From Halocatena pleomorpha (GTDB lineage Archaea > Halobacteriota > Halobacteria > Halobacteriales > Haloarculaceae): a stretch of DNA of 64,000 bases. The position numbers and the translations under genes were made by a program. Every line of letters begins with the position of its first letter. The first letter of the stretch is position 1. Under the pieces are notes generated by a model. That model was not told where the DNA came from. It saw nothing but the letters and a program-made list of their open reading frames with translations, and made no database searches. The DNA is taken from assembly GCF_003862495.1 (NCBI RefSeq), contig NZ_RRCH01000003.1, positions 310,001 through 374,000 of the forward strand, read 5' to 3'. Of the stretch, positions 52,797-62,488 are shown piece after piece.

Positions 52797-54214
52797 GCCG
52801 CGGAACGCTGTACGATAAGGTGTGGGACCGCCACACCGTCACGACGCTTCCCAACGGACAAGATCAGCTGTTCGTCGGGTTGCACCTGATCCACGAGGTG
52901 ACTAGTCCCCAAGCGTTCGGCATGTTGCGCGAACGGGACATCGAGGTCGCCCGACCCGACCTCACGCACGCGACCGTCGATCACATCGTTCCGACGGCCG
53001 ATCAGTCCCGGCCGCTGGGTGACGACGCCGCCGAAGAGATGATGAGTGAGTTGGAACAGAACGTCAAAGCGGCGGGGATCGAGTTCGACGATCCGACGAC
53101 CGGGAACCAAGGCATCGTCCACGTTATCGGTCCAGAACAGGGCCTGACCCAACCCGGCATGACGATCGTCTGTGGCGATAGTCACACCTCGACACACGGC
53201 GCGTTCGGCGCGCTGGCCTTTGGCATTGGAACGAGTCAGATCCGTGACGTACTCGCCACGCAATCAATCGCAATGGACAAGCAGCGGGTCAGACAGATCC
53301 GCGTTACCGGAGAGCTGTCCGAGCACGTCGGAGCCAAAGATATCATCCTGACAATCATTCGAGAGCTTGGCACTGATGGCGGCGTCGGCCACGTGTACGA
53401 ATACGCCGGTGAAGCCATCGAATCGCTCGGGATGGAAGGCCGGATGAGCATCTGCAACATGTCGATCGAAGGTGGTGCCCGAGCGGGCTACGTCAATCCC
53501 GACGAAACCACTTATGAGTGGCTCCGGGACACCGAAGCGTTTGCCGATGATCCCGAGCGATTCGAGGAGCTACGACCGTACTGGGAATCGATCAAAAGCG
53601 ACGACGACGCCGAGTACGACGACGTGGTCGAGATCGACGGTTCTGCGATCGAGCCGTGCGTCACGTGGGGAACCACCCCAGGACAGGTCGCTGGCGTCAC
53701 CGAGCCGATTCCCGATCCCACCGAGCTGCCCGAGGCCAAACGAGAGACGGCCCGGCGCGCACAGGAGCACATGCGGGTCGAACCGGGTGAGACGATGAAC
53801 GGTTACGAGATCGATGTCGCCTTCCTCGGTTCGTGTACGAACGCCCGGTTGAGCGATCTCCGAACCGCAGCCAGTTTCCTAGAGGGACGAACGGTACACC
53901 CAGACGTGCGGGCGATGGTCGTTCCCGGCAGCCAACGCGTCAAAGCCGCCGCCGAAGCCGAGGGGCTCGACGCGGTGTTCACCGACGCCGGCTTCGACTG
54001 GCGCGACGCGGGCTGTTCGATGTGTCTCGGCATGAACGAGGATCAACTCGACGGCGATGAGGCGTGTGCAAGCTCCTCGAACCGGAATTTCGTCGGACGG
54101 CAAGGGAGCAAAGACGGCCGTACCGTGTTGATGAGTCCCGTGATGGTCGTCGCCGCAGCCGTCACCGGCGAAGTGACCGACGTGCGAACCCTACCGGAGG
54201 TGACCGTCGCATGA
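52793..54214 (+). CDS. leuC: 3-isopropylmalate dehydratase large subunit
   Basis: LeuC with LeuD isomerises 2- to 3-isopropylmalate. The 473-residue aconitase-like protein has the TLYDKVWDRHTV opening and IVCGDSHTSTHGAFGALAFGIGTSQ near residue 123. The [4Fe-4S] cysteines are in FLGSCTNARLSDLR near 345 and GCSMCLGMNEDQL near 405. It ends TGEVTDVRTLP. The start overlaps the preceding small gene and the stop overlaps leuD, each by 4 bp. Confidence 0.96.
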   Translation: MSRGTLYDKVWDRHTVTTLPNGQDQLFVGLHLIHEVTSPQAFGMLRERDIEVARPDLTHATVDHIVPTADQSRPLGDDAAEEMMSELEQNVKAAGIEFDDPTTGNQGIVHVIGPEQGLTQPGMTIVCGDSHTSTHGAFGALAFGIGTSQIRDVLATQSIAMDKQRVRQIRVTGELSEHVGAKDIILTIIRELGTDGGVGHVYEYAGEAIESLGMEGRMSICNMSIEGGARAGYVNPDETTYEWLRDTEAFADDPERFEELRPYWESIKSDDDAEYDDVVEIDGSAIEPCVTWGTTPGQVAGVTEPIPDPTELPEAKRETARRAQEHMRVEPGETMNGYEIDVAFLGSCTNARLSDLRTAASFLEGRTVHPDVRAMVVPGSQRVKAAAEAEGLDAVFTDAGFDWRDAGCSMCLGMNEDQLDGDEACASSSNRNFVGRQGSKDGRTVLMSPVMVVAAAVTGEVTDVRTLPEVTVA

Positions 54215-54852
54215 GCGACAGTGACGCCGACGCTGCGTCGGTCCCGTCGATCGACCGCGTTTCCGGCACCGGTGTCCCAGTCCGAGGCAACGACATCGAC
54301 ACCGACCAGATCATTCCAGCACGGTTCATGAAGGTCGTCACCTTCGACGGGTTGGGCGAATTCGCGTTTTTCGATCAGCGATTTGACGATCAGGACGACC
54401 GGAAAGACCACCCGTTCAACGAACGGCGGTTTCAGAACGCGTCAGTGCTGGTCGTCAACGCGAACTTCGGGTGTGGCTCTTCGCGCGAGCACGCCCCCCA
54501 AGCGCTCATGCGGTGGGGAATCGACGCCATCGTCGGGGAGAGCTTCGCGGAGATCTTCGCGGGGAACTGTCTCGCGTTAGGCATCCCGACAGTCACCGCC
54601 GACGAGGGGACCATCAGTGAGCTACAGACGACCGTCGAAAACCACCCAGACACCGAGCTGACAGTGGATGTCGAGACGGAGACGGTCACCTACGAACGCG
54701 GATCAGACGATCAGTCCACAACCCTCGATGTGGCGGTCGATCCGGCCCAACGGACCGCCTTGGTCGATGGTATCTGGGACACGACAGCGCTGATGAAATC
54801 GAACGAACAGGCCATCGAACAAACAGCGGCCGACCTTCCATACATCCAATGA
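54211..54852 (+). CDS. leuD: 3-isopropylmalate dehydratase small subunit
   Basis: The 213-residue swivelling subunit completes the LeuCD active site. Motifs are [16 protein letters not shown] (about residues 26-41), [17 protein letters not shown] near 87 and [22 protein letters not shown]. The ATG at 54211 ([10 protein letters not shown]) overlaps the leuC stop; the longer open frame from 54064 is inside leuC. Overlaps leuB by 4 bp. Confidence 0.95.
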   Translation: MSDSDADAASVPSIDRVSGTGVPVRGNDIDTDQIIPARFMKVVTFDGLGEFAFFDQRFDDQDDRKDHPFNERRFQNASVLVVNANFGCGSSREHAPQALMRWGIDAIVGESFAEIFAGNCLALGIPTVTADEGTISELQTTVENHPDTELTVDVETETVTYERGSDDQSTTLDVAVDPAQRTALVDGIWDTTALMKSNEQAIEQTAADLPYIQ

Positions 54853-55826
54853 GCGAAACGATCGCGGTGATTCCAGGCGACGGTATCGGGCGCGAGGTGG
54901 TGCCGGCAGCGGTGCGGATACTCGATGAACTCGACCTCGGGCTGTCGTTCGTGATGGGTGAGGCCGGTGACGACACGCGTTCAGACACGGGTGAGGCGCT
55001 TCCCGACCGGACGGTCCGGTTGGTCGAAAACAGCGACGCAACGCTGTTCGGCGCAGCCGGCGAGACGGCTGCGGACGTTATTTTGCCCCTCCGGGCAGCG
55101 GTCGGCTCGTTCGCCAACATTCGGCCGGCTCGGGCGTATCCCGGCGTTGACGCCGTGAAACCCGAGACCGATCTCGTGTTCATCCGTGAGAACACCGAAG
55201 GCGTCTACGCCGGGATCGAAAACGAGATCGAACCGGGAATCACGACGCTCACACGTGTTGTCACCGACGACGCCTCTCGACGGATCGCTCGCTTCGGCTT
55301 TGATTACGCCGCAGAACGCGACGATCCGGTGACCGTCGCCCACAAGGCCAACGTCATGCGCGCCACCGACGGGCAGTTCCTTGAAAGCATTGACGGCGTT
55401 GCTGAGGAACGCGACGCCGAGTACGACACGGCACTGATGGACGCGCTCGCTATGCAGCTCATCATGCAACCGGAAGAGTACGGCGTGGTCCTCTGCCCGA
55501 ACCTCGCTGGTGACATGCTGTCGGATCTTGCCGCTGGACTCGTCGGAGGACTGGGGCTACTTCCGAGCGCGAACATCGGCGCGGAGAACGCGCTGTTCGA
55601 GCCGGTACACGGCAGCGCACCCGACATTGCCGGAGAGGGGATCGCAAACCCGACCGCGACCGTCCTCAGCACAGCGATGATGCTCGAACACCTCGGCTAC
55701 GACGACACTGGGACACGAGTCAGAGCGGCTGTCGAGGAAACGCTCGAACAGGGACCGCACACCCCCGATCTCGGCGGAAGCGCTTCCACCGAGGACATGA
55801 CGAGCGCGATCATCAACCGGCTTTAA
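54849..55826 (+). CDS. leuB: 3-isopropylmalate dehydrogenase
   Basis: LeuB oxidises and decarboxylates 3-isopropylmalate to 2-oxoisocaproate. The 325-residue protein is in the isocitrate/isopropylmalate dehydrogenase family: [47 protein letters not shown] (catalytic Lys), [22 protein letters not shown] and [21 protein letters not shown]. It is the last gene of the run and ends 5 bp before a convergent membrane-protein gene. Confidence 0.95.
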   Translation: MSETIAVIPGDGIGREVVPAAVRILDELDLGLSFVMGEAGDDTRSDTGEALPDRTVRLVENSDATLFGAAGETAADVILPLRAAVGSFANIRPARAYPGVDAVKPETDLVFIRENTEGVYAGIENEIEPGITTLTRVVTDDASRRIARFGFDYAAERDDPVTVAHKANVMRATDGQFLESIDGVAEERDAEYDTALMDALAMQLIMQPEEYGVVLCPNLAGDMLSDLAAGLVGGLGLLPSANIGAENALFEPVHGSAPDIAGEGIANPTATVLSTAMMLEHLGYDDTGTRVRAAVEETLEQGPHTPDLGGSASTEDMTSAIINRL

Positions 55827-55831
55827 GACAC

Positions 55832-56488
55832 TCATTCACTCCGGTCATCGAACCGTTCGGTGAGAGCGCCGACAACGCCGCTGAGATACGCCGTTCCCCA
55901 GACGGCGACCACGATTGCACCGACAGCGTTGAACACGAGATCGAGCATCGTGTCCTCGATGCCGTACTGGGTCAGGATCGATCCCCCACCGACGATACGA
56001 GACACTTCACTGAGCGTGAATTCGACCACCTCCCAGAGCACGCCGAACGCGAGGACGAACAACAACAAGAACACGAACATGAATTCTGATGGGAGATGGA
56101 CGTCGCTGCTGTGGAGATCGATTGCGCGAACAGTCGCGTACCCGACTGCGGTAACGACCGACGCTGAAAGGGCGTGTGTGAGATGATCCCACCACCACAC
56201 TGATCGATAAAACGAGAGATCAGCGCCTGGAATCCCAACTGTCCCGAGCGCATGAAAGAACACTGCGCCCGTAATCCACAGCGTGAGCGTGGGATCCATC
56301 GGGATGTCGTAATCGCGCTCCATGAGCGGTGGCAGCTGAGCGACGAACAGCCCGATGAAGCTGTTCACGATGATACCAGTGTTTCGACGGTCGAGACCGA
56401 TGAAGAACATTCCAATGAGACCGACCTGCATGACCCACACGAGTCGCCGTTCGAATCGGTCTCCGATGGGGAGTGTGGGCCATCTCAC
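55832..56488 (-). CDS. DUF2238 (YjdF-like) membrane protein
   Basis: The 218-residue protein has six or so transmembrane segments and the DUF2238 signatures WWWDHLTHALSASVVTAVGY near residue 98, FGVLWEVVEFTLSEV near 146 and GIEDTMLDLVFNAVGAIVVA near 177. The acidic and histidine residues within the membrane resemble those of VanZ-like proteins. The function is unknown. Its start overlaps the stop of the next membrane-protein gene by 4 bp. Confidence 0.83.
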   Translation of the reverse strand: MRWPTLPIGDRFERRLVWVMQVGLIGMFFIGLDRRNTGIIVNSFIGLFVAQLPPLMERDYDIPMDPTLTLWITGAVFFHALGTVGIPGADLSFYRSVWWWDHLTHALSASVVTAVGYATVRAIDLHSSDVHLPSEFMFVFLLLFVLAFGVLWEVVEFTLSEVSRIVGGGSILTQYGIEDTMLDLVFNAVGAIVVAVWGTAYLSGVVGALTERFDDRSE

Positions 56489-57069
56489 GCGTCACTCACC
56501 CGTGAACTGTCCGTCTGGCGGAGTCGGCGGAAGTAGACATCGAAAACGACGCCAGCGATCACACCCGCGATCGTGGACGCGATGAACTCGATCATTAACT
56601 CCCGTTCTGTGAGCGGGAAGACGATCCCCAGATACACGTCTCCGCTCCACCGAACGACTGCCCAAACGCCCGACGCAGCCATCGTGGTGATGACAACGAA
56701 AAGGACGGCGAACGTGTCGGTCATCGATACGGCTGTAAACGCATCGAGTTCGACCGCGATAATGAGGGCGACCGTCGCAACAGAGAGATACGTCGCTACG
56801 CGACCAGTTCCGGGAATTCCAAACGTTCGTGCCAACAACGGGAGCGACGCGAGCACAAGCACTTCCCACGGCAGCATCGTCCACATCGAACGGCGTCGAA
56901 CAGCCGGAATCACGCTGAGCACAACAATGACCGTCGCAAACCCTGCCCATAAGGGATTACGGCTCGCGTTGACGACGGCAACGCCACCGACAAAGCCGAT
57001 CAACGACCACGCGAGTACCGCATTGACGTATCTATGTTGAAGAATTCGATTCAGAATAGAGGTATCCAT
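56485..57069 (-). CDS. Hypothetical multi-pass membrane protein coupled to the DUF2238 gene
   Basis: The 194-residue protein has about six hydrophobic segments (for example YVNAVLAWSLIGFVGGVAVV near 12-31, FATVIVVLSVIPAV, LATYLSVATVALIIAVELDA-like). An acidic, Arg-rich tail FDVYFRRLRQTDSS closes it. I recognise no family beyond haloarchaeal relatives of DUF2238 partners. ATG 57069 is preferred over 57216, which runs through intergenic sequence. It forms a two-gene unit with the downstream DUF2238 gene. Confidence 0.72.
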   Translation of the reverse strand: MDTSILNRILQHRYVNAVLAWSLIGFVGGVAVVNASRNPLWAGFATVIVVLSVIPAVRRRSMWTMLPWEVLVLASLPLLARTFGIPGTGRVATYLSVATVALIIAVELDAFTAVSMTDTFAVLFVVITTMAASGVWAVVRWSGDVYLGIVFPLTERELMIEFIASTIAGVIAGVVFDVYFRRLRQTDSSRVSDA

Positions 57070-57145
57070 ACGCCAATTACCACGGCCACAGATAAATGTG
57101 TACGCCTCATAACTTGATAAAAAAGATAGCCGAAGCGACTGCGAA

Positions 57146-57475
57146 TCACACGGACGATGAGGCCGAGATTCCCCCGCCCGTTTCCGGGTGGTAGATCCGA
57201 TAACCACCGGAGTCAACGAGACCCATCACCGCCCACTCATAATCCGGGGCACGGGAGAGCAGATCCTCACACAGTGACGCCGCCCGATCTTCGGGTGCCA
57301 CGAAACACCGGAGATTGCCCCGATTAGGAGTGTTGTCTGGATCGGACGTTGTGACGTACACTACACGCCATTTCCGCTCTGCCCGGAGTTCGGTCCCAGC
57401 AGTGGACACGGTGTACCCCAGATCGCTGAAAATCGACCGTGCTTCCTCCAGTAAGGGCGTGCTAATAATCCCCAT
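57146..57475 (-). CDS. DUF7116-like haloarchaeal protein
   Basis: The 109-residue soluble protein starts MGIISTPLLEEARSIFSDLGYTV. ELRAERKWRVVYVTT, NLRCFVAPEDRA, and DYEWAVMGLVDSGGYRIYHPETGG follow. It is a small alpha/beta protein conserved in haloarchaea with no assigned role. ATG 57487 would add four residues. It is divergent from bioB. Confidence 0.77.
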   Translation of the reverse strand: MGIISTPLLEEARSIFSDLGYTVSTAGTELRAERKWRVVYVTTSDPDNTPNRGNLRCFVAPEDRAASLCEDLLSRAPDYEWAVMGLVDSGGYRIYHPETGGGISASSSV

Positions 57476-57593
57476 CTGGGACAACATAGCACACTCTCCA
57501 CTATAGCTGTACCGGCTAAGTTTATACTCGATATGAATAATTGTAGTAATTTGCGTATGCTATAATTCCATACTATTCTACAAGAACCGTAAA

Positions 57594-57624
57594 CGTTTAT
57601 AACTAGTCAACCAGTTGTAGCTGT
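57594..57624 (+). promoter_or_regulatory. bioB promoter with an imperfect dyad
   Basis: TTTATAA near 57596-57602 is about 27 bp before the GTG start at 57625, as for a leaderless transcript. Between them, AACTAGTC and AACCAGTT (about 57601-57616) form an adjacent imperfect inverted repeat (12 of 16 positions symmetric). A repressor bound there would block initiation of the biotin operon. Confidence 0.45.
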
Positions 57625-58734
57625 GTGGTTAACGAGACTGGTAACCGAACGGTTGACGGCGCTGTCACGCGCGTACTCGACGGTGAGACGCTCGATCGGA
57701 CGGACGGACTCGCGTTGCTCGCTCAGCCGGTCAGGGCACTAGCAGCGGGAGCGGATCTCATTCGGTCACAGTTCAGCGATGGAACTGTCGATGCGTGTAG
57801 CATCGTGAACGCCAAGGCAGGCAACTGCGCGGAGGACTGTGGGTTCTGTGCCCAATCAGTGCATTTCGACACCGGGATCGACACGCACGGGTTTCTCGAT
57901 CCCGAGGAAATCCTTTCGGCGGCGAAACGCGCCGAGCGGGACGGTGCACAGCGTTTTGGCGTCGTGGTCGCGGAAAAGGGTGTGAGCAAGGAACACCGGC
58001 CTGAGGAGTGGGAGCAGGTCATCCGTGCGATCCGGCTGGTTCGTGAGGAAACGAGCGTCGAAGTCGATGCGAGTCTCGGCATCCTCACCCACGAGGAGGC
58101 TGCGATCCTTGCCGAAGAGGGGATCAACCACTACAACCACAACATCGAGACTTCCCCGCGATATTTCCCGGAGATCGTCACCACCCACTCCTTCGAGGAT
58201 CGGGTGCAAACGCTCCGAGTCGCAAGGGAGGCAGGGATGGAACTGTGTGCCGGCGTCATTTTGGGGATGGGTGAGACGCCGACGGATCGGGTCGAGGCCG
58301 CCATCGCGCTCCAAGACATTGGGGTGTCCTCACTCCCGGTGAACGTCCTCAACCCAGTGGCTGGAACGCCACTCGGTGAGCGGGAGTCGGCGCGGATCTC
58401 GACGACTGAGCTGATCAAAACGGTTGCAGTGTATCGGTTCCTCCATCCCTACGCTCGGGTGCGACTCACCGGTGGTCGGGAGGTGAATCTCGCTCCGGAC
58501 GAGCAACATCTTCCGTTCGAAGCGGGCGCTGACGGCGTTCTTACAGGGGATTACCTCACGACTGAGGGTCAATCTCCGGGAGAGGACATCCGGATCATCG
58601 AGCGGGCAGGACTGGAACCAAACCGGACCGTTAACGATTTCGACTCGGCAGCGGTGAAAGCTCGGGACGGCGACTCGCCGGGCGTCGAGACCGCTGCCGG
58701 AACGGCGACCAACACCGCACAGCAAGACGACTGA
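57625..58734 (+). CDS. bioB: Biotin synthase
   Basis: BioB inserts sulfur into dethiobiotin, the last step of biotin synthesis. The 369-residue radical SAM enzyme has the cluster motif Cys68-x3-Cys72-x2-Cys75 (NCAEDCGFCAQS). EEGINHYNHNIETSPRYF near 168, GVILGMGETPTDRVE near 211, and VRLTGGREVNLAPDEQHL with TGDYLTTEGQ near the end follow. The start is GTG, supported by the TATA spacing. An acidic tail of about 40 residues beyond the usual end is low complexity. Confidence 0.95.
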   Translation: MVNETGNRTVDGAVTRVLDGETLDRTDGLALLAQPVRALAAGADLIRSQFSDGTVDACSIVNAKAGNCAEDCGFCAQSVHFDTGIDTHGFLDPEEILSAAKRAERDGAQRFGVVVAEKGVSKEHRPEEWEQVIRAIRLVREETSVEVDASLGILTHEEAAILAEEGINHYNHNIETSPRYFPEIVTTHSFEDRVQTLRVAREAGMELCAGVILGMGETPTDRVEAAIALQDIGVSSLPVNVLNPVAGTPLGERESARISTTELIKTVAVYRFLHPYARVRLTGGREVNLAPDEQHLPFEAGADGVLTGDYLTTEGQSPGEDIRIIERAGLEPNRTVNDFDSAAVKARDGDSPGVETAAGTATNTAQQDD

Positions 58735-58759
58735 CACGAGAGAACTCAACGTTACAACC

Positions 58760-59818
58760 ATGATTGATGATATTACAGTTGCGGTACTCGGCACGGGTGG
58801 TATCGGACGACGGACGCTTGAACTATCGACTCACAAAGAATGGCTCACACCTGTTGCGGCGTGTGATCGTCACGGGATCGCAGTCGATCACGAGGGATTG
58901 GACGTAACGGAACTTCTCGACGCGACAGAGGGCAACATCGCGAGCGGCGACGGCGGAGCTGGCGACCCAGTGACCGATGGCGGAACCGCGATCAAACAGA
59001 GCGGAGCAGGCGAGGGCGTCGCCGCCTCGGTTCAGGGAGACAGTACAACAACGCCGATCGACGACGTGATCGCAGAAAGTGGTCTCATCGACGCAGTGCT
59101 CATGGCGTTGCCGAACCTCGAACACGATTTCATCCCGCGCGTCGCTGACCGTTTCGTCGGTGCTGGATACGACGGCGTGTTGATCGACGTGCTCAAACGG
59201 TCGCGCGTCATCGGACTGCTCGACGAACGGGAAGAACAGCTGGTCGATTCGGGCATCACGTTCGTCTGCGGCGCGGGTGCGACACCCGGATTTCTCACCG
59301 GCGGCGCGGCGCTTGCGGCCCAGTCGTTCGTAGACGTGGAGTCGATCGACATCAGGTGGGGTGTGGGACTCAAATCCGGTTACGAGGACAACCGAGGAAC
59401 GGTCAGGGAGGACATCGCCCACCTCGATGGATACGATATCGAAACCGCCCGAGAGATGACCGACGCAGAGATTGAGGCAGTGATCGACGACCACGATGGG
59501 GTGCTTGAGTTCACTGATATGGAACACGCCGACGATGTGTTACTCGAACGGGCTGGGATCTGCGACGCGGACGACGTTTCTGTCGGCGGGGTTCTTGACG
59601 TTCGTAACGACGAGAAGCCGACGACAACGACCGTGAGCGTAACCGGAACGACGTTCGACGGCGAACGCGCGACCAATACGTTCCAGCTTGGTGACGCGAC
59701 GAGCATGGCAGCGAACGTGAACGGGCCGGCGATCGGCTACCTAAAGACGGGGGTCCGGATGAACCGAAACGGCGTCTACGGCGTGTTCGGTCCGGCAGAG
59801 CTGCTGCCGGGGTTCTAA
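58760..59818 (+). CDS. Saccharopine dehydrogenase-like oxidoreductase in the biotin operon, candidate BioU-type DAPA synthase
   Basis: The 352-residue protein begins with a Rossmann motif (VAVLGTGGIGRRTLEL, Gly11-x-Gly13-x2-Gly16). An insert of about 35 residues, rich in Gly and Asp, follows. Then come VLMALPNLEHDF, a DVLKRSRVIGLL segment (Lys146) and FVCGAGATPGFLTGG near 172. It lies between bioB and bioF, and bioA is absent. BioU of cyanobacteria replaces BioA and uses one of its own lysines as amino donor. This protein has the right operon position and fold class, but I cannot confirm homology. It could also be an ordinary dehydrogenase. Confidence 0.75.
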   Translation: MIDDITVAVLGTGGIGRRTLELSTHKEWLTPVAACDRHGIAVDHEGLDVTELLDATEGNIASGDGGAGDPVTDGGTAIKQSGAGEGVAASVQGDSTTTPIDDVIAESGLIDAVLMALPNLEHDFIPRVADRFVGAGYDGVLIDVLKRSRVIGLLDEREEQLVDSGITFVCGAGATPGFLTGGAALAAQSFVDVESIDIRWGVGLKSGYEDNRGTVREDIAHLDGYDIETAREMTDAEIEAVIDDHDGVLEFTDMEHADDVLLERAGICDADDVSVGGVLDVRNDEKPTTTTVSVTGTTFDGERATNTFQLGDATSMAANVNGPAIGYLKTGVRMNRNGVYGVFGPAELLPGF

Positions 59819-59831
59819 CTGATTGGCCGAT

Positions 59832-61058
59832 ATGAGCGACGACCAAGCGGAACGCCCCAGTTCAGCCGATCGGGGGTTCGACTTCAAGACACGACTAGAC
59901 GACCGCGAGGAGCGAGGGCTACGACGGGATCTCACCCCGATCGAATCGGTGCGCGAACGAAGCCGATACGCCGAGGATCCCGGTGCCGACCAGCCGGTCT
60001 TCGGAAAGCAACCAGAGATGGTGGTGTTCGGATCGAACAACTATCTCGGACTGGCTACCGACGAGCGCGTTCAACGCGCTGCCGGAGACGCTGCTCACTC
60101 GATCGGAACGGGAGCGGGGGCGAGTCGGTTGGTCACCGGCGACACACCCGTTCACCGCGCGCTCGAACGCGATCTCGCTGAAGCGAAAGGAACCGAGCGG
60201 GCGCTCGTCTTCTCCTCGGGGTATGCGGCGAACGTCGGCACCATTACAGCGCTTGATCCGGATGTCGTGTTTTCTGACGCGTATAACCACGCGAGTATAA
60301 TCGATGGCTGTCGGTTATCCGACGCGGAGACCGTCGTCTACGACCACTGCGACGCCACCGCGCTATCCGAAGCAATGGCCGATCGTGCCCCTAAAAGCAG
60401 TGATGAATCGTGGCTTGTCGTCACCGACTCAGTGTTCAGTATGGATGGCGACGTTGCTCCCTTGAGTGCGGTGTGTGACGCCGCAGAGCGGTACGGCGCG
60501 TGGGTGATGGTCGATGAAGCCCATGCAACCGGCGTGTTCGAAGACGGTGGCGGGATCGTCCAGCGCGAGGGACTCACCGAGCGGGTTGACGTACAGCTCG
60601 GAACGCTCTCGAAAGCACTCGCCGCACAGGGTGGGTTCGTCGCTGCCAGCGAGCCGGTCGTCGAACACCTCTCGAACGTCGCGCGTTCGTTTGTCTTCTC
60701 AACCGGCTTATCACCGCCAGCCGCTGGAGCGGCACGAACGGCGCTTTCGATCGCCAGAAACGGGTCTCGGCGTACACAGCTGTGGGACAACGTCGAACGG
60801 CTCCGCACCGGACTAGAATCGCTTGGCCTCGACGTGATGGGAACAACGCACATTCTACCGGTGGTGGTCGGGGACCGATCCGAGGCGGTAGAACTCGCCA
60901 CCCACCTCACAGAAGCGGGGATCATCGCGCCCGCCATTCGTCCACCAACAGTGCCCGACGGGCAGAGCCGGATCCGATTGGCACCCATGGCAACCCACAC
61001 CGAACGCGACATCGAGCAGTGTGTGACGGCGTTCGAACGAGCGGAGGGGAAACGGTGA
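59832..61058 (+). CDS. bioF: 8-amino-7-oxononanoate synthase
   Basis: BioF joins pimeloyl-thioester and alanine in a PLP-dependent reaction. The 408-residue protein has the alpha-oxoamine synthase pattern. VVFGSNNYLGLATDERV, GTGAGASRLVTGDTPVH and FSSGYAANVGTITAL come first. FSDAYNHASIIDGCRLS, VMVDEAHATGVF and the PLP-lysine motif LGTLSKALAAQGGF follow. ATG 59832 is preferred over a TTG at 59823. Its stop overlaps the bioD start (GTGA). Confidence 0.93.
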   Translation: MSDDQAERPSSADRGFDFKTRLDDREERGLRRDLTPIESVRERSRYAEDPGADQPVFGKQPEMVVFGSNNYLGLATDERVQRAAGDAAHSIGTGAGASRLVTGDTPVHRALERDLAEAKGTERALVFSSGYAANVGTITALDPDVVFSDAYNHASIIDGCRLSDAETVVYDHCDATALSEAMADRAPKSSDESWLVVTDSVFSMDGDVAPLSAVCDAAERYGAWVMVDEAHATGVFEDGGGIVQREGLTERVDVQLGTLSKALAAQGGFVAASEPVVEHLSNVARSFVFSTGLSPPAAGAARTALSIARNGSRRTQLWDNVERLRTGLESLGLDVMGTTHILPVVVGDRSEAVELATHLTEAGIIAPAIRPPTVPDGQSRIRLAPMATHTERDIEQCVTAFERAEGKR

Positions 61059-61729
61059 AGATTGCTGTTGTCGGCACCGATACGGGCGTCGGAAAGACTG
61101 TCGTTACCGCCGGCTTGGTGGGTGCGCTCCGTGAACGTGGATGTGACGCTCGGGCCGTAAAACCGGCCCAAACGGGCTTTCCACCCGACGATGACGCGAA
61201 CGTCGTCGCCACGGTTTGTGACGATCCCGACGCCGCCGTCTGTCTCCGGTATCTTACGGAACCACTGGCCCCCGCCGTGGCGGCCGAACACGAAGACGCC
61301 GATCTCTCCTACCAGTCGATTCAAGAGGAGACGGCCGCCGCACTCACGGACGCCGCGGTGGGCGTCCTCGAAGGGATCGGAGGGCTGCGTGTACCACTTG
61401 CCGATGGTCGGGAAGTCGTGGATCTCGTCGCCGCGCTCGACTGTTTCGCGGTGGTCGTCGCGCGCTCAGGACTCGGTACGCTCAATCACACCGCGCTGAC
61501 GATCGAAGCATTACAACGGCGCAACGTTCCGGTGCTGGCGGTCGTGTTGAACGAGTACGACGGCACCACCATCGCGGAACGATCGAATCCACACACGCTC
61601 GAAACGATGATCGACGCCCCGGTGGTAACGATGCCGTCGGTCGAACAGGCCGACCTCATCGACACGGCGAGTGAACGGTTGCTCCCGCTTCTCGATCCAC
61701 TCCCTGCTCGTGGTGCGCCCGACTCTTGA
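61055..61729 (+). CDS. bioD: Dethiobiotin synthetase
   Basis: BioD closes the ureido ring from DAPA, CO2 and ATP. The 224-residue P-loop protein starts MKIAVVGTDTGVGKTVVTAGL (Walker A GTDTGVGKT, residues 7-15). KPAQTGFPPDDDAN and EGIGGLRVPLADGREVVDL follow. A GTG start at 61055 overlaps the bioF stop, giving translational coupling. It ends the biotin operon. Confidence 0.93.
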   Translation: MKIAVVGTDTGVGKTVVTAGLVGALRERGCDARAVKPAQTGFPPDDDANVVATVCDDPDAAVCLRYLTEPLAPAVAAEHEDADLSYQSIQEETAAALTDAAVGVLEGIGGLRVPLADGREVVDLVAALDCFAVVVARSGLGTLNHTALTIEALQRRNVPVLAVVLNEYDGTTIAERSNPHTLETMIDAPVVTMPSVEQADLIDTASERLLPLLDPLPARGAPDS

Positions 61730-61862
61730 CATCCTCTCGAAAGCGCCACGTACGGTCTGCAACCGCGTTATTGGCCGCGATCTGTCGATCGATATCGTAG
61801 TAGATCAAACAACCATCTGTTATTTCCGAACACCTTTGTAGAATAATGACACAGAATACATT

Positions 61863-62357
61863 ATGAATCGACGCGCGCTTCTCAAAGCTATCGGTGGAAG
61901 CGCCACGTTCGGACTGGCTGGTTGTACCACTCGACGGAGTAGTAGGGGAACCGAGCAGAACGACACGAGACCAGAGACAGCGACTACCGACGCAGGGGAC
62001 ACGACAACTGACACCGGCACCTCAGTCTTCACGAACCGCTCGTTCGATGTGATTTCTACCGAGTGTGGCGCAGGAACAAACGAGAGCAGCGCGTCGTTCG
62101 AGACAGCCCGCATCCGCGTTACAGGGACCATTACCGGATCGGACTCGTGTTATACGGCAAAACTAAAACGCGCGACGAGTAAAGCGGGGACACTCACCGT
62201 TTCGATACAGTCCTACAAACGCGAGAACGACGGCCCGTGTTCGATGTGCTTAACGGATATCAAATACGACGCCGTCTTCGAGTTCAAAAACGAAGCGCCC
62301 CGACGAATCGTCGTCTTACACAACGACACTGAAGTCCTGAACGAATCCCGCGAGTAG
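61863..62357 (+). CDS. Tat-type lipoprotein of unknown function
   Basis: The 164-residue protein has a twin-arginine start (Arg3-Arg4, MNRRALLKAIGGSATFG) and lipobox LAGC with Cys21, so it is probably an exported, lipid-anchored protein. A Thr/Asp-rich linker follows. A small beta-rich domain contains four cysteines (TECGAG, SDSCYT, GPCSMCL). I do not recognise the family. A 133-bp gap separates it from bioD. Confidence 0.75.
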   Translation: MNRRALLKAIGGSATFGLAGCTTRRSSRGTEQNDTRPETATTDAGDTTTDTGTSVFTNRSFDVISTECGAGTNESSASFETARIRVTGTITGSDSCYTAKLKRATSKAGTLTVSIQSYKRENDGPCSMCLTDIKYDAVFEFKNEAPRRIVVLHNDTEVLNESRE

Positions 62358-62397
62358 CGACATCGTTTCCGTTCTTACTGCTGTGGACTAATTCCTC

Positions 62398-62432
62398 CGC
62401 GACTGATCACACTGTCTCGGTGATCAGTCGCG
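62398..62432. terminator. 13-bp perfect hairpin between the lipoprotein and dpsA genes
   Basis: CGCGACTGATCAC (62398-62410) pairs perfectly with GTGATCAGTCGCG (62420-62432) around a 9-nt loop. It lies 41 bp after the lipoprotein stop. No T-tract follows directly, so it may be an RNA-stabilising element or an operator rather than an archaeal terminator. Confidence 0.45.
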
Positions 62433-62488
62433 CTATCGATGTAAGTTTTCCATATGTGCGTTATTGATCTCAATCATGAAAATGGAGT

